A stretch of 64,000 nucleotides of DNA from the NCBI GenBank assembly GCA_001599755.1, contig BCHX01000002.1, forward strand, positions 682,001 through 746,000. The letters are read 5' to 3'. Position numbers and translations under genes: made by a program. This DNA is from Gliomastix tumulicola. Lineage: Eukaryota; Ascomycota; Sordariomycetes; Hypocreales; Bionectriaceae. Shown piece after piece: positions 1 to 9,408 of this stretch. The notes beneath the pieces were generated by a model. The model was not told where the DNA came from. It did not search any database and saw only the letters and a list, made by a program, of their open reading frames with translations. How positions within the stretch are numbered: position 1 is the stretch's first letter; every line of letters begins with the position of its first letter.

Positions 1-366
1 GCTTGTCCTCGGGTAAAAAAAAAAGTGCCAAATGCGCCGCAAGTAAGCGCGGCGCAGTGAGGTTGACAAAAAGAGTGACGATGGAGGTGCTTCAATGTCA
101 AGCTGTTGACGACGTTGCTACCTGAAACAGAGAATAAGAATTGATATAACAAACATGTCGATGGTCTCTAGTAATTGCGATGTTTCATGATCTACTAATT
201 GAACACTATGGGCAATTTGCCGTTCGAAGCGGCAGTCTGGAGAGTTAGCCATTTGCTTGCCTGTCTCTTGCGCTGAGCCGATAAGGTGGTCCGATAAGAG
301 CTTCCTTATCGGCATCCGAAACGGAGCAGAGCTTCAATCACAACCTCGCACCAGCTCTACACAAAA
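1..366. other. 5' flank of clpP, no gene seen
   Basis: No reading frame here shows family features or coding structure. A short A-run sits at about 17-26. The stretch is taken as promoter and leader of the ClpP gene that follows. Confidence 0.5.
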
Positions 367-1395
367 ATGTTGTCAAGATCGCGCCTCCTCGCAAGACCCT
401 TGCGGTCAATACCCTCTCGGCATGTTCGGGCCTTCGGGCACATCAGATCAGGTGGCGCCGCGCCGCAGATGGACATGTACATCCCGACGCCGTACATCGA
501 AGAGAACACGGTGAGCAAACGCCGAACGCGCCTCCCAATCACATGACGACAGCAACACGTTCTGACGGTCCAGCCACGATCCAGCCCAATGGGAGGAAAC
601 AATGTACGCAGAAAGACCTCAATTGAGATGCTGGACAGGGCCAATGCTTACGTGACTGCGCAAAGGGGACATCTTCAGCAAGCTGCTACAGGTACGTCGC
701 ATCGCGTGTTTCCTCGGAGGGAGACAATGGGTGACTGACGCGCAGGTACAGGAACGTATCATCTGCCTGAATGGCGAGATCAACGACTACATGTCCGCCT
801 CCATCGTCGCCCAGCTCCTCTGGCTCGAGTCCGACACCCCCGACAAGCCGATCACCATGTACATCAACTCGCCGGGCGGATCGGTAACATCAGGTACAAC
901 ACGCACCCTAGTCCAAGACCACGACGGAATACTCACACGCGCACCTCCCATCTAGGCATGGCCATCTACGACACCATGACGTACATCAAGTCCCCCGTGT
1001 CGACAGTCTGCGTCGGCGGAGCAGCGTCCATGGCCGCCATCCTCCTCGCAGGCGGCGAGCCAGGCAAGCGGTGCGCGCTTCCTCACAGCTCCATCATGAT
1101 CCACCAGCCGCTCGGCGGCACGAGGGGCCAGGCGTCGGATATCCTCATCTACGCGAACCAGATCCAGCGGATACGCGACCAGTCGAACCGCATCATGCAG
1201 CGGCACCTAAACCAGGCGAAAGGGTACGACCGATACACGCTGGAGGAGGTCAACGACATGATGGAGCGGGACAAGTACCTCAGCGTGGAGGAGGCGCTGG
1301 AGGTGGGCGTCATTGACGAGATCTTCACCAAGAGGAGCGACAAGGACACCACCGAGGACAATAAGGATGGGTTAGGGACGCAGGCCAAGGACTGA
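367..1395 (+). CDS. clpP: Mitochondrial ATP-dependent Clp protease proteolytic subunit (ClpP)
   Basis: Serine peptidase of family S14 that forms the tetradecameric chamber of the matrix ClpXP protease. Proposed exons are 367-510, 585-603, 666-691, 752-893 and 956-1395, giving 256 residues. The first 40 or so residues are Arg/Ser/Leu-rich (LSRSRLLARPLRS), a likely mitochondrial presequence. The catalytic Ser is about residue 135 in GGAASMAAIL and the His about 160 in MIHQPLGG, a spacing of 25 as in bacterial ClpP; the third acid falls in the VNDMMERDKYLS segment. The 19-bp exon 2 is inferred: it restores frame and gives the expected seven residues between PYIEENT and DIFSKLLQ, but its downstream acceptor is a weak AAG. 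Identity is certain; the 5' splicing is less so. Confidence 0.93.
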
Positions 1396-2699
1396 GCAGG
1401 TGTATCTGCAGACCAGCAGAGGGAGGCAGGATTGCCGCTTGTACTCGATGAAAACGTCTATATCAAGAAGCCGTTTAATACGGAGGCATCATGCTCGCTT
1501 CATTTCAACTCGAGTCTCCATGTTCGCGTCGCACCCTGTCGGTCCGAAGGGATATTACAGCTTACGGCAACCAGACCTTGTTTTGTGGTCGTGCGCAGCG
1601 CCGAAACGCAGACACCGCCTGGCCCTACCCGGCCTTACTAAAGCTGACAGTGCCTGCATCAGGATGACACCACGCTCAGAGTCAATAGGGAAGCTCAACT
1701 GATGTAGGAATACGGAAAAGGCTTGGCTGTGGGCACAATCCCATCTGCCCAGTGGCATCGCATCAGGCATCCAACAATACGAAAGAAAGCGGCATACGAT
1801 TCAAGACAAGTGCCGTGGGATTCGGGACTCGAGGACCAAACATGACGCCTTTGCTTGGCTTCTTTAGCGCTTCTACGGGAAGAATATCCCCGACGAATTT
1901 TGCGCTGAGGCCGCTTGTGGTAGCTTCATTCCTCCTCCCCATTAGCTCAAGCTCGATCAGGCAAGCTCATAGGACCCCTTTTCTAACATTTGGTCACGGA
2001 CGGGAAGCCATCGTCAATTTTCCCGGTTTCAGTTGCTAACAACTATCCAGGACTTGAATTTTTCATTCTTGCGGTCATACTGTGACCTTCTCCGTCGAGT
2101 AAAGGGCCGCGAGCCACATGGCGAGGGCTGATCAGCGGGCCACACTCGCCACTTGCACCGACTTGCTCCCACGCTCCCAACCATTCTCCAGCTTCACGAC
2201 ATCCAACATGACGCTCGTGCCTTGCAAGTCCATGTGGGTGCGTTGTATTACGGACCTGCTGGTCTGAGGATCAGCAGCTAACCTGCTCAGCTCGCTCACC
2301 ACATCTGCACATGCTGAGGGCTCCACCGGCGATCACCACGAGATACTTCGAGGGCATGTACCTTTCTCCTCCTCCTCCTCCTCCTCCTCGCCGAGAGGAC
2401 TGCTTCCTTCCTTCGAGCGCACGGACAGTGGCCTCGCTCTGCAGTAGCTGGTGGGCTGACCCAGCGATGGTGTCGGGTGCGGTCGTGTTGGCTGGGTGGC
2501 ACCTGGTGGAAGAAAAACTTGGGCCACACACACGCCCACATTGTATGGTCCTATAGCTCAAGTATTTGCTCGACCGCGTGGGTGGGTGGGAAAGAGGCCT
2601 CACAAGGACACCTTCCTCGATATGAGGATGGTCTGACTGGATTGTATCTAGTAGCGAGTGCCCGCTGTCCAGCAATTCGTCCACACCAGTCCCTGAGCA
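1396..2699. other. Intergenic, no supported gene
   Basis: Short frames on both strands lack family motifs and plausible splice structure. The only clear structure is a CTC trinucleotide tract at 2366-2389. The right end may hold decayed 3' sequence of the relic described next. Confidence 0.45.
2366..2389. repeat. (CTC)8 trinucleotide microsatellite
   Basis: Eight perfect CTC units read directly from the plus strand. It lies outside any gene I can support. Confidence 0.9.
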
Positions 2700-2749
2700 C
2701 CAATCCCTCATGAAAACCTTGACAGGTGCAAACTGGAAAAAGCCAACTA

Positions 2750-3719
2750 CATACCCCTTTGGCGTCCAGATGGCGGCACTCCCACACATTCTATGGGGGA
2801 GTAGCTCCGCTGACCACTGTCCCATATATATCCAGGTCGAGAAGACCCAGGGCAGGTTCCGGCCCATCTGATCCTCGTAGGCGCAAATGCACCTGATTTG
2901 ACCAATGGTATCCGGGACCTTAGACACATCGGTATCGCGGTGCTTCAGGACGACTATGACTACGAACCCCCAATAGATGACTTCCGTCATCGAAATGTCG
3001 AGATTGATGAAGTGGTCCCTCAAGGTGTTAAAAGAGCGGCTCCCAGTCCTTCACTTTGCGCCAGTTTTCATCGTCGGGAATACAGCCATTCAGCACTGAG
3101 ACTGGTTTGCCTAGCATGAAGAAATTTGGAGGATTTGGGTACCTCTGCGGGCCTGTCGTGACCTCGAAACGCATCGGAAGCCCACCAATCGTCATGGGCC
3201 AAGGCTTAGGCGGCAACTCCTGCATGGTTAACTGAATAAAGATGCCATCGTGATGAATGCCTTGTACTCCAGGAAAGAGTGCCTTGATCAAGTCCACAGC
3301 CTCGTTGCCACAGGGATGATGAACGCCGTCGCGAAAGCCGAAAGGCAGAGCGAGGTGCCTAGGATGGTCCGTAGTAGATAGGACGCGGACAGGGTTTGGA
3401 AACAGAAGGGGGGACGTATGGTATCTGTTGCAGGTTTTGGGTTAGCAAATGGGGCCTCTCTGGATCTGAACGGTCTACTCTTACCAATTCGCCATTGTTG
3501 TTAGTTGAATGCGATCCTAGCCAGGGGATTGGGGATCTGAGAGCCTCGAAGAGTCCTGCCCTGGGCCTGAGAAATGAGCCCAGAGGCCAAAAGAACCGCG
3601 ATTTTCTTAGGCGATGAGGCCTCACTCGACGGTGTGATTTTACGTTTCTAAGCCGATGGACCCGCGTGAGATGGCAACACGATGAGCAAGTCACGAGAAG
3701 GGGTGGATGGCTCAGCCAT
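2750..3719 (-). pseudogene. Decayed fungal conserved hypothetical gene, copy A
   Basis: Read on the minus strand from about 3410 down, an open stretch gives FPNPVRVLSTTDHPRHLALP, then FRDGVHHP, DLIKALFPGVQGI, LPPKPWPMTIGGLP and PDDENWRKVKDWEPLF. The frame then breaks at a four-T run near 3028-3031; one base less would continue straight into LRDHFINLDISMTEVIYWG and YEDQMGRNLPW. The pattern resembles a widespread uncharacterised fungal family (recalled, not searched). Upstream, an ATG at 3719 opens about 23 codons before a TAG, and a donor/acceptor pair lies near 3486/3426, but no phase joins these without a stop. The stops TAG and TAA could be C-to-T changes from Gln codons. I read this as a pseudogene; a sequencing error at the T run is the alternative. 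Confidence 0.6.
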
Positions 3720-4019
3720 CTTGCGAGATTGTGATTTGGGACGAGTTGAAGGAGGAAGTGAAGGTTGAATGAGGGAGGTCAATGTGTATTATGAAGGTAC
3801 TACATGCAGCCACCTGAAAGTCAGTGAATGCGGTAACATAAATTAGCCCCCGGAAGTATAAACCAATTGTTAGGTGGCCGTTGTTCTATTGTATGATAAC
3901 TGAGATAAAATATGAGGCAAAAGACTTGTGTTGGAGTGGCACCTGCCTCTATAGAGTGAGAATGAGGCAGATGATGGCGAGGCAGGGCTGGGGGGTAGGT
4001 ACAGGAGGCGAAGCTCCCT

Positions 4020-4119
4020 GCGCAGAGGTTGTATTAGCAGGTCTACAGCCTTTTTGTCCGTAGGTCGGTGAGTTCCATCGCGAAGGTCGAATGGGAGTTT
4101 GATGTGCCTGGGACCCATG
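4020..4119 (-). pseudogene. Second, shorter relic of the same family, copy B
   Basis: On the minus strand from 4118 the frame reads MGPRHIKLPFDLRDGTHRP then KKAVDLL, aligning with PRHLALPFGFRDGVHHP and NEAVDLI of copy A, and the similarity is visible at DNA level too. Homology stops after the VDLL block; the rest of the family domain is absent. It lies in the same orientation about 800 bp upstream of the matching part of copy A, so it looks like the remains of a tandem duplication. Confidence 0.55.
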
Positions 4120-5207
4120 TTTGGAGCCGACCAAGAGATAAATAAATGCCAAAACGTAGAATTAGGGGTCTAGGTGTCGATTATATAGCATCCAGTGGCA
4201 AGTGAACACAGTGTACAAGGCGGATAAACATGGGGGGTCCCAGACAGAGCAGATGGATAATCCAGACTGTTGAAGAGGTTGATAATTGCATTGTCAAGTC
4301 CCAACAAAAACCCTGACCAGGTGTCTCCCAACGCCTTCAATTAATGTCTATTCTCTATGACCTGTGTGGCCGGGATGTTCTTTCGAGCAATTACAACTCT
4401 CACCAGCAAGGTATATAAAGTGACAGAGGTAGAGGCATGATCTTGGGAGCTGCCACTCGGTAATTTGGCAAGTCTACTGAGTTCCAAAAGCACGCACGAG
4501 ACTAAATATGGGAAAGGTATATTGCAGAGATGTGAGTGATATCACCATGGGATAAGAGCATGAACTTTACAGAGCACTCCTTCGAGTCTTAAGCATGTAA
4601 AGCAATTTCTCCCAAGAGTTGGCTCCCAATCACTCAACTACTTACATCAAAATACTGATGCTTGGTATGCCAACTCCAACACCTGCCCACTATTCCATGT
4701 TTATGAATAACAGATTAATCTGCGGGTAAGTGCTTAATAAACCCTTCCTCACTCGCATGTCAATATCTGTGCCGTATTCACATCCTGTTTCAAGATGACA
4801 ATCAAGGAAACCTGTTCATCGACAGTTAGAGTCTAGGGTAGCTGAGAGCTGGCCTCTGCCAGATCTGATGCCCTCCGCTGCTTATTGCCGTCTTGAGCTG
4901 AAATGTGGGGCCAATCGACTCGGTGAGAGCTTCAGCCAATCAGATAGCCTCAATTGTCAATGTGAAGGAAGAAATTAGTGGGGGACGGTGATTCCAATCC
5001 ATGTCATCGGTCCCCGACATCGCAGCCGGCTCAATTTTCTCCTGGTGGCATCGGGCGGATTCTTGGATTGCTTACTCTCTGCGCTTCTCAGCCGTCTGTC
5101 TTGCATCAGCACGTCCCGAGGGCTCAATTCGTGTTTCTTTTCTTGCGAGAAGCACCCCATCCCCTTCCTCTTCCTCCCAGTCGACGTCGCCAGGAGCTTG
5201 GGCCACG
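4120..5207. other. AT-richer intergenic stretch before ILV3
   Basis: No frame with recognisable content; composition is clearly more AT-rich than the flanking genes. The right part must hold the ILV3 promoter and leader. Confidence 0.5.
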
Positions 5208-7065
5208 ATGCTGTCGAGAGCGCTGCGATTGAACACCCTCCCGAGGGCCATCTCGGCCCCGCGGTGCCATGCGTGAGTACAGCGTCACTGTTCCCCGAGC
5301 CAATTGACCCCTCCTCTTGCTGACCAGTGTCACCTCCAGCCGCCTTTTCTCCTCGACCGCGGCGCGCCGCGACGAGAAGCTCAACCGCGTCTCCCAGGCC
5401 ATCACGCAGCCCAAGTCCCAGGGCGCCTCGCAGGCCATGCTCTACGCCACGGGCCTCAGCGAGGAGGACATGAACAAGGCCCAGGTCGGCATCTCGTCCG
5501 TCTGGTACGAGGGCAACCCGTGCAACATGCACCTGCTGGATCTGTCGACGCTCGTCCGCGACTCGGTGCGCGACGCCGGGCTCGTGGGCTACCGCTTCAA
5601 CACCATCGGCGTCAGCGACGGCATCTCCATGGGTACGACGGGCATGCGGTACTCGCTGCAGAGCAGGGAGATCATCGCCGACAGTATCGAGACGGTCATG
5701 CAGGGGCAGTGGTATGACGCCAACATCAGCTTGCCCGGCTGCGACAAGAACATGCCCGGTGTGGCCATCGCCATGGGCCGTGTGAACAGGCCGAGTATCA
5801 TGGTATACGGTGGTACCATCCAGCCCGGGTGCAGCAAGTCTGGTGAGTCGATTGACATCGTCTCGGCGTTCCAGTCGTACGGGCAGTATATTTCCGGCGA
5901 GATCAACGAGGAGCAGCGCTTCGACATCATCCGCAATGCGTGCCCCGGTGGTGGTGCCTGCGGTGGCATGTACACGGCCAACACCATGGCCACGGCCATC
6001 GAGACGCTCGGTCTTACTCTCCCCGGAAGCAGCAGCAGCCCTGCCGAGTCCGAGGCCAAGAAGGTCGAGTGCCGCAACGTCGGCGCGGCGATCAAGAACC
6101 TCCTCAAGGAGGACATCCGCCCCCGCGATATCCTGACGCGCCAGGCCTTCGAGGACGCCATGGTCGTTGTCACGGTTCTCGGCGGCAGCACCAACGCCGT
6201 TCTGCATCTCATCGCCATCGCGCACTCGGTCGGCGTCAAGCTGACGATCGAGGACTTCCAGAAGGTCACCGACCGCACGCCCTTCCTGGCTGATCTGAAG
6301 CCCTCGGGCAAGTACGTCATGGCCGACATGCACCAGATCGGCGGCACGCCCGGTCTGCTCAAGTACCTCATCAAGGAGGGCCTTATCGACGGTAACGGCG
6401 TCACCGTAACGGGTAAGACCGTCAAGGAGAACGTCAAGAACGAGCCCGACATGCCCACCGACCAGGAGATCCTCCGCCCCCTGAGCAACCCCATCAAGGC
6501 GACAGGTCATCTCACCATCCTGCGGGGTTCACTGGCCCCTGGTGGCTCCGTCGGTAAGATCACCGGCAAGGAGGGCACGCGCTTCGAGGGCAAGGCCAAG
6601 GTTTACGATGCCGAGGACGATTTCATCTCCGCTCTTGAGCGCGGCGAGATCAAGAAGGGCGAGAAGACCGTCGTTGTCATCCGATATGAGGGTCCCAAGG
6701 GTGGCCCTGGTATGCCCGAGATGCTCAAGCCTTCGTCCGCCATCATGGGCGCTGGTCTCGGCAAGGACGTTGCCCTGCTCACCGACGGCCGCTTCTCCGG
6801 CGGCTCTCACGGTTTCCTCATCGGCCACATTGTTCCCGAGGCGCAGGAGGGCGGTCCCATCGGTCTCGTCCAGGATGGCGACAAGATCGTCATCGACGCG
6901 GAGAAGATGGTCGTCGATCTCGAGGTTGACGAGGCCGAGATGACCAAGAGGAGGAGTGCCTGGAAACAGCCCCCTCTGCGGTATAGCCGCGGAACGCTGA
7001 AGAAGTACGCCAGCCTCGTCAGCGACGCCAGCTCAGGCTGCGTCACCGACGGCAAGCTTGATTAG
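5208..7065 (+). CDS. ILV3: Dihydroxy-acid dehydratase, mitochondrial
   Basis: Converts 2,3-dihydroxy-isovalerate and 2,3-dihydroxy-3-methylvalerate to the 2-oxo acids, the third step of valine, isoleucine and leucine synthesis, using an iron-sulfur cluster. Exons 5208-5272 and 5328-7065 give 600 residues. The start is placed at 5208 because exon 1 supplies MLSRALRLNTLPRAISAPRC, an Arg-rich presequence, and joins in phase to SSRLFSSTAARRDEKLNR. IlvD/Edd family hallmarks are present: NPCNMHLLDL, the cluster Cys in SLPGCDKNMPG, a second in NACPGGGACGGMYTANTMA, and TDGRFSGGSHGFLIGH near the C-terminus. Length matches fungal orthologues. The long open frame on the opposite strand is a codon-bias shadow. 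Confidence 0.97.
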
Positions 7066-7610
7066 TGAGGCGGAAGTGAGGCTAAAAATCAATCTATATC
7101 GAGTAAGATGTTGGGAAAAGCATGTGTCATGATAGTTTTGGAGAGGATATCTTCTGGGCTTCAAAGGATTTGTGACCACATTTAATTGGTCAATTCAGGC
7201 GTATCAAAAGAGCCACTGCTATATGAATATTTCATCGTCCTCATGCGTTCGCCATTGAACATACAGGGAGGCTTCCTCTCAACCTGGCTCATCCACGCGG
7301 TAGAGCAGAATGGTGATTTTTCGTCCATAACAATACACCCTCGTACCATTCACTCATCCAATCCATATGCATCATCCTCAATGCATCCTTCAACCAAAGA
7401 AACGATTCAAGAAACAATTCAAGTAAGAGCTGTCCAACCCCAGAGCACCAAGAAAGGCTACAAACCATGCAAGGCTTGCAGCAATAACGCCCTCAACCGC
7501 AAGAAATCATGGTAACCTCAGCTCGCAAACCACATCACCTCGTAACGCTGATCAGAACATCATGTATCTGGCACCCGTGACCTGATGCCTCAATGGCTGC
7601 GTGTCCAACC
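7066..7610. other. Convergent 3' region between ILV3 and the acyltransferase
   Basis: Both neighbours end here. I see no further gene; a short plus-strand frame at 7186-7515 has no recognisable content. Confidence 0.5.
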
Positions 7611-8649
7611 TCAGTTCCTCTTAGTGTTGTACGCCTGGACAAAAGCGGCCTTGTCCTGCATGGTCAGACCGACCCTCTTCACTCTTCCCAAACGTGCCAG
7701 CGCCTCGCCCACACGGTCCAACACCCGCTGCTCGTTCTCATCGATGTTGCCGGCATGTCTGTGCCTCAGCTCGCCCGTCAGCTCGCTCGGCGCAATGCCG
7801 TTGGTCTTGGCGACGGACGTGTTGATCTGGCCCTCGGCGACGCGCACGCGGATGCACGTCGTCGGCCGCGACAGCAGATTCCACAGGAAGCGGAACCACG
7901 CACCCGGGACGGGCGTCGTGACGTCCGACGGCGTGTACCGGATGCTGACGGGGAAAATATGGACGTCGTGCGGGGTCGTGAGCAGCGACGGGCTGAAGGG
8001 CAGGATAGCCTTGCCGTTGCTGGTGCCGGACTCGGGGAAGACGGCGATGACGCGGCCGGGACACTCAGCGAGGAGCTGCTTGAGGCTGACGAGCTTCGCG
8101 CCCGGGGGCGGCGCCCGCTGGACGGGGGACAGGGCGTGCAGGACGGCGCCGAGGAGACCGACGCGGCGCACGTGACGGGTGTCCGGGTACGAGACGGTGA
8201 AGATGGGGTCGAAGATGGCGGCGAGGTAGACGGCGTCGATGGGGCTCGTGAGGTTCGCGGCGATGACGGAGCCCGGGTGCGGGAAGCGGTCGCGGGGCTG
8301 GTCGGCGAGCGTGCCGCGCTTGACGCCGTCGAGCTGCAGGTCTACCCACCAGATGCCCGGGATGGCCATCATGCACCAGAGCGCCATCTTGCGCGCGACG
8401 ACGGGCAGCGGCAGCCAGTGGAAGAAGAAGAAGTAGCTGAGCGCGTACGAGAGGAACACGGGGAGGCGGAGGAGGAAGATGACGGTGTGCGTGACGGTCG
8501 AGACGAGGGACAGCGGTGTCGTGACGGGCAGGAAGGGCGAGATGCCCGTGGCTGTTGAGGTTGGAACGTCAGTATGGGCGTCATCCTTACGGGGGCGGCG
8601 CATCGAGGGAGGGCTTACCGCGGTCGCGGAACTGGCTGTACTTCTCCAT
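7611..8649 (-). CDS. Lysophosphatidic-acid acyltransferase-like protein (Vps66/Loa1 type)
   Basis: PlsC-type acyltransferase expected to act on lysophospholipid at the ER or lipid-droplet surface. Exons on the minus strand are 8649-8619 and 8551-7611, 323 residues. A hydrophobic stretch at about 25-60 (VFLSYALSYFFFFHWLPLP) should anchor it in the membrane. Motif I, usually N-H-x4-D, reads AANLTSPIDAV, so the catalytic His position is Leu; Asn and Asp remain. The second block FPESGTSNGKAIL matches the EGT-S-NG signature of this subfamily, and FPVSIRYT corresponds to the later substrate block. It converges with ILV3. Whether the motif I change abolishes acyl transfer cannot be told from sequence. 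Confidence 0.85.
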
Positions 8650-9408
8650 GATGGGCGGCGGGCGGTCAAAGACGACAGTATGCGAGGGGTTCAGTGGGGG
8701 GAGGGGTCTCTATGCAGAGCAGGGCTGTTGTCAAAACGATCGAGACATTGAAGGACGTTGCTCAGCGGCGTGCGGAGGGCGTTGCAGGAGGCAAGAGAGC
8801 CGAAAGCTGGCTGGGGAAGCTGCGATCCGTATCGTGGCCTGTTTCTGGTGGAGCATCAAAGCTGTCACCAACGTGAGACGGAGCTCGTGTGATTCTTGGC
8901 ATACCTCAGCTGGAGAAAGAAAAAAAATCGGCGTAAAGGGAGGGAAGATGGAGAGAGCTGGCGCTTGACATGTGAAATTGGGGAAACGGCTTAGTCACCT
9001 GGGCTGCATAATGATTGGTGCATAATTCGTGCATAAGATTTGTGCAAGTTCGTGCCGTTCACTGTTGCCGAGCAACGGCAGGTGGGGCATCGGTAAACAC
9101 TAAACAGTCCACTCAAGCCCACTGAAATCTGGAATCTGGACTGGCAGCACCTCCACCACGCCGATCTATCGCGACCGATGGGGAGTCCAAACATTCATCA
9201 TCCTCATCTTCATCGCCATAAGTCGACTTTCCGGACGAAAGAGAACCATCGCCGTCGCTTCCCCGCCGCCGCCCATCATTGCTAACGCGGCCTTTGATCC
9301 GACGATACGCGACAAATCATCACAACAACGCTCGCTCCGATCCCATGATCAACGCCCAATAAACGACTGCTAGGCTGCACTGCGCTCGAACAACATTGCT
9401 CCAGCACA
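8650..9408. other. Divergent promoter region, acyltransferase / kinesin-14
   Basis: Separates the two divergent start codons. No gene supported; short frames here are unconvincing. Confidence 0.5.

Noticed and set aside
2271..3023. 250-codon minus-strand frame as an intact gene
   Set aside because: Its first third continues the frame of the broken family domain, and the rest lacks family similarity and runs through the CTC microsatellite.
4975..6510. 511-codon open frame antisense to ILV3
   Set aside because: It mirrors the GC-rich third positions of ILV3, has low-complexity Asp/Val/Leu/Arg composition and no family motif.
7593..8558. 321-codon plus-strand frame opposite the acyltransferase
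   Set aside because: Shadow frame with biased Asp/Glu/Gly/Arg content; the minus strand carries the real motifs.
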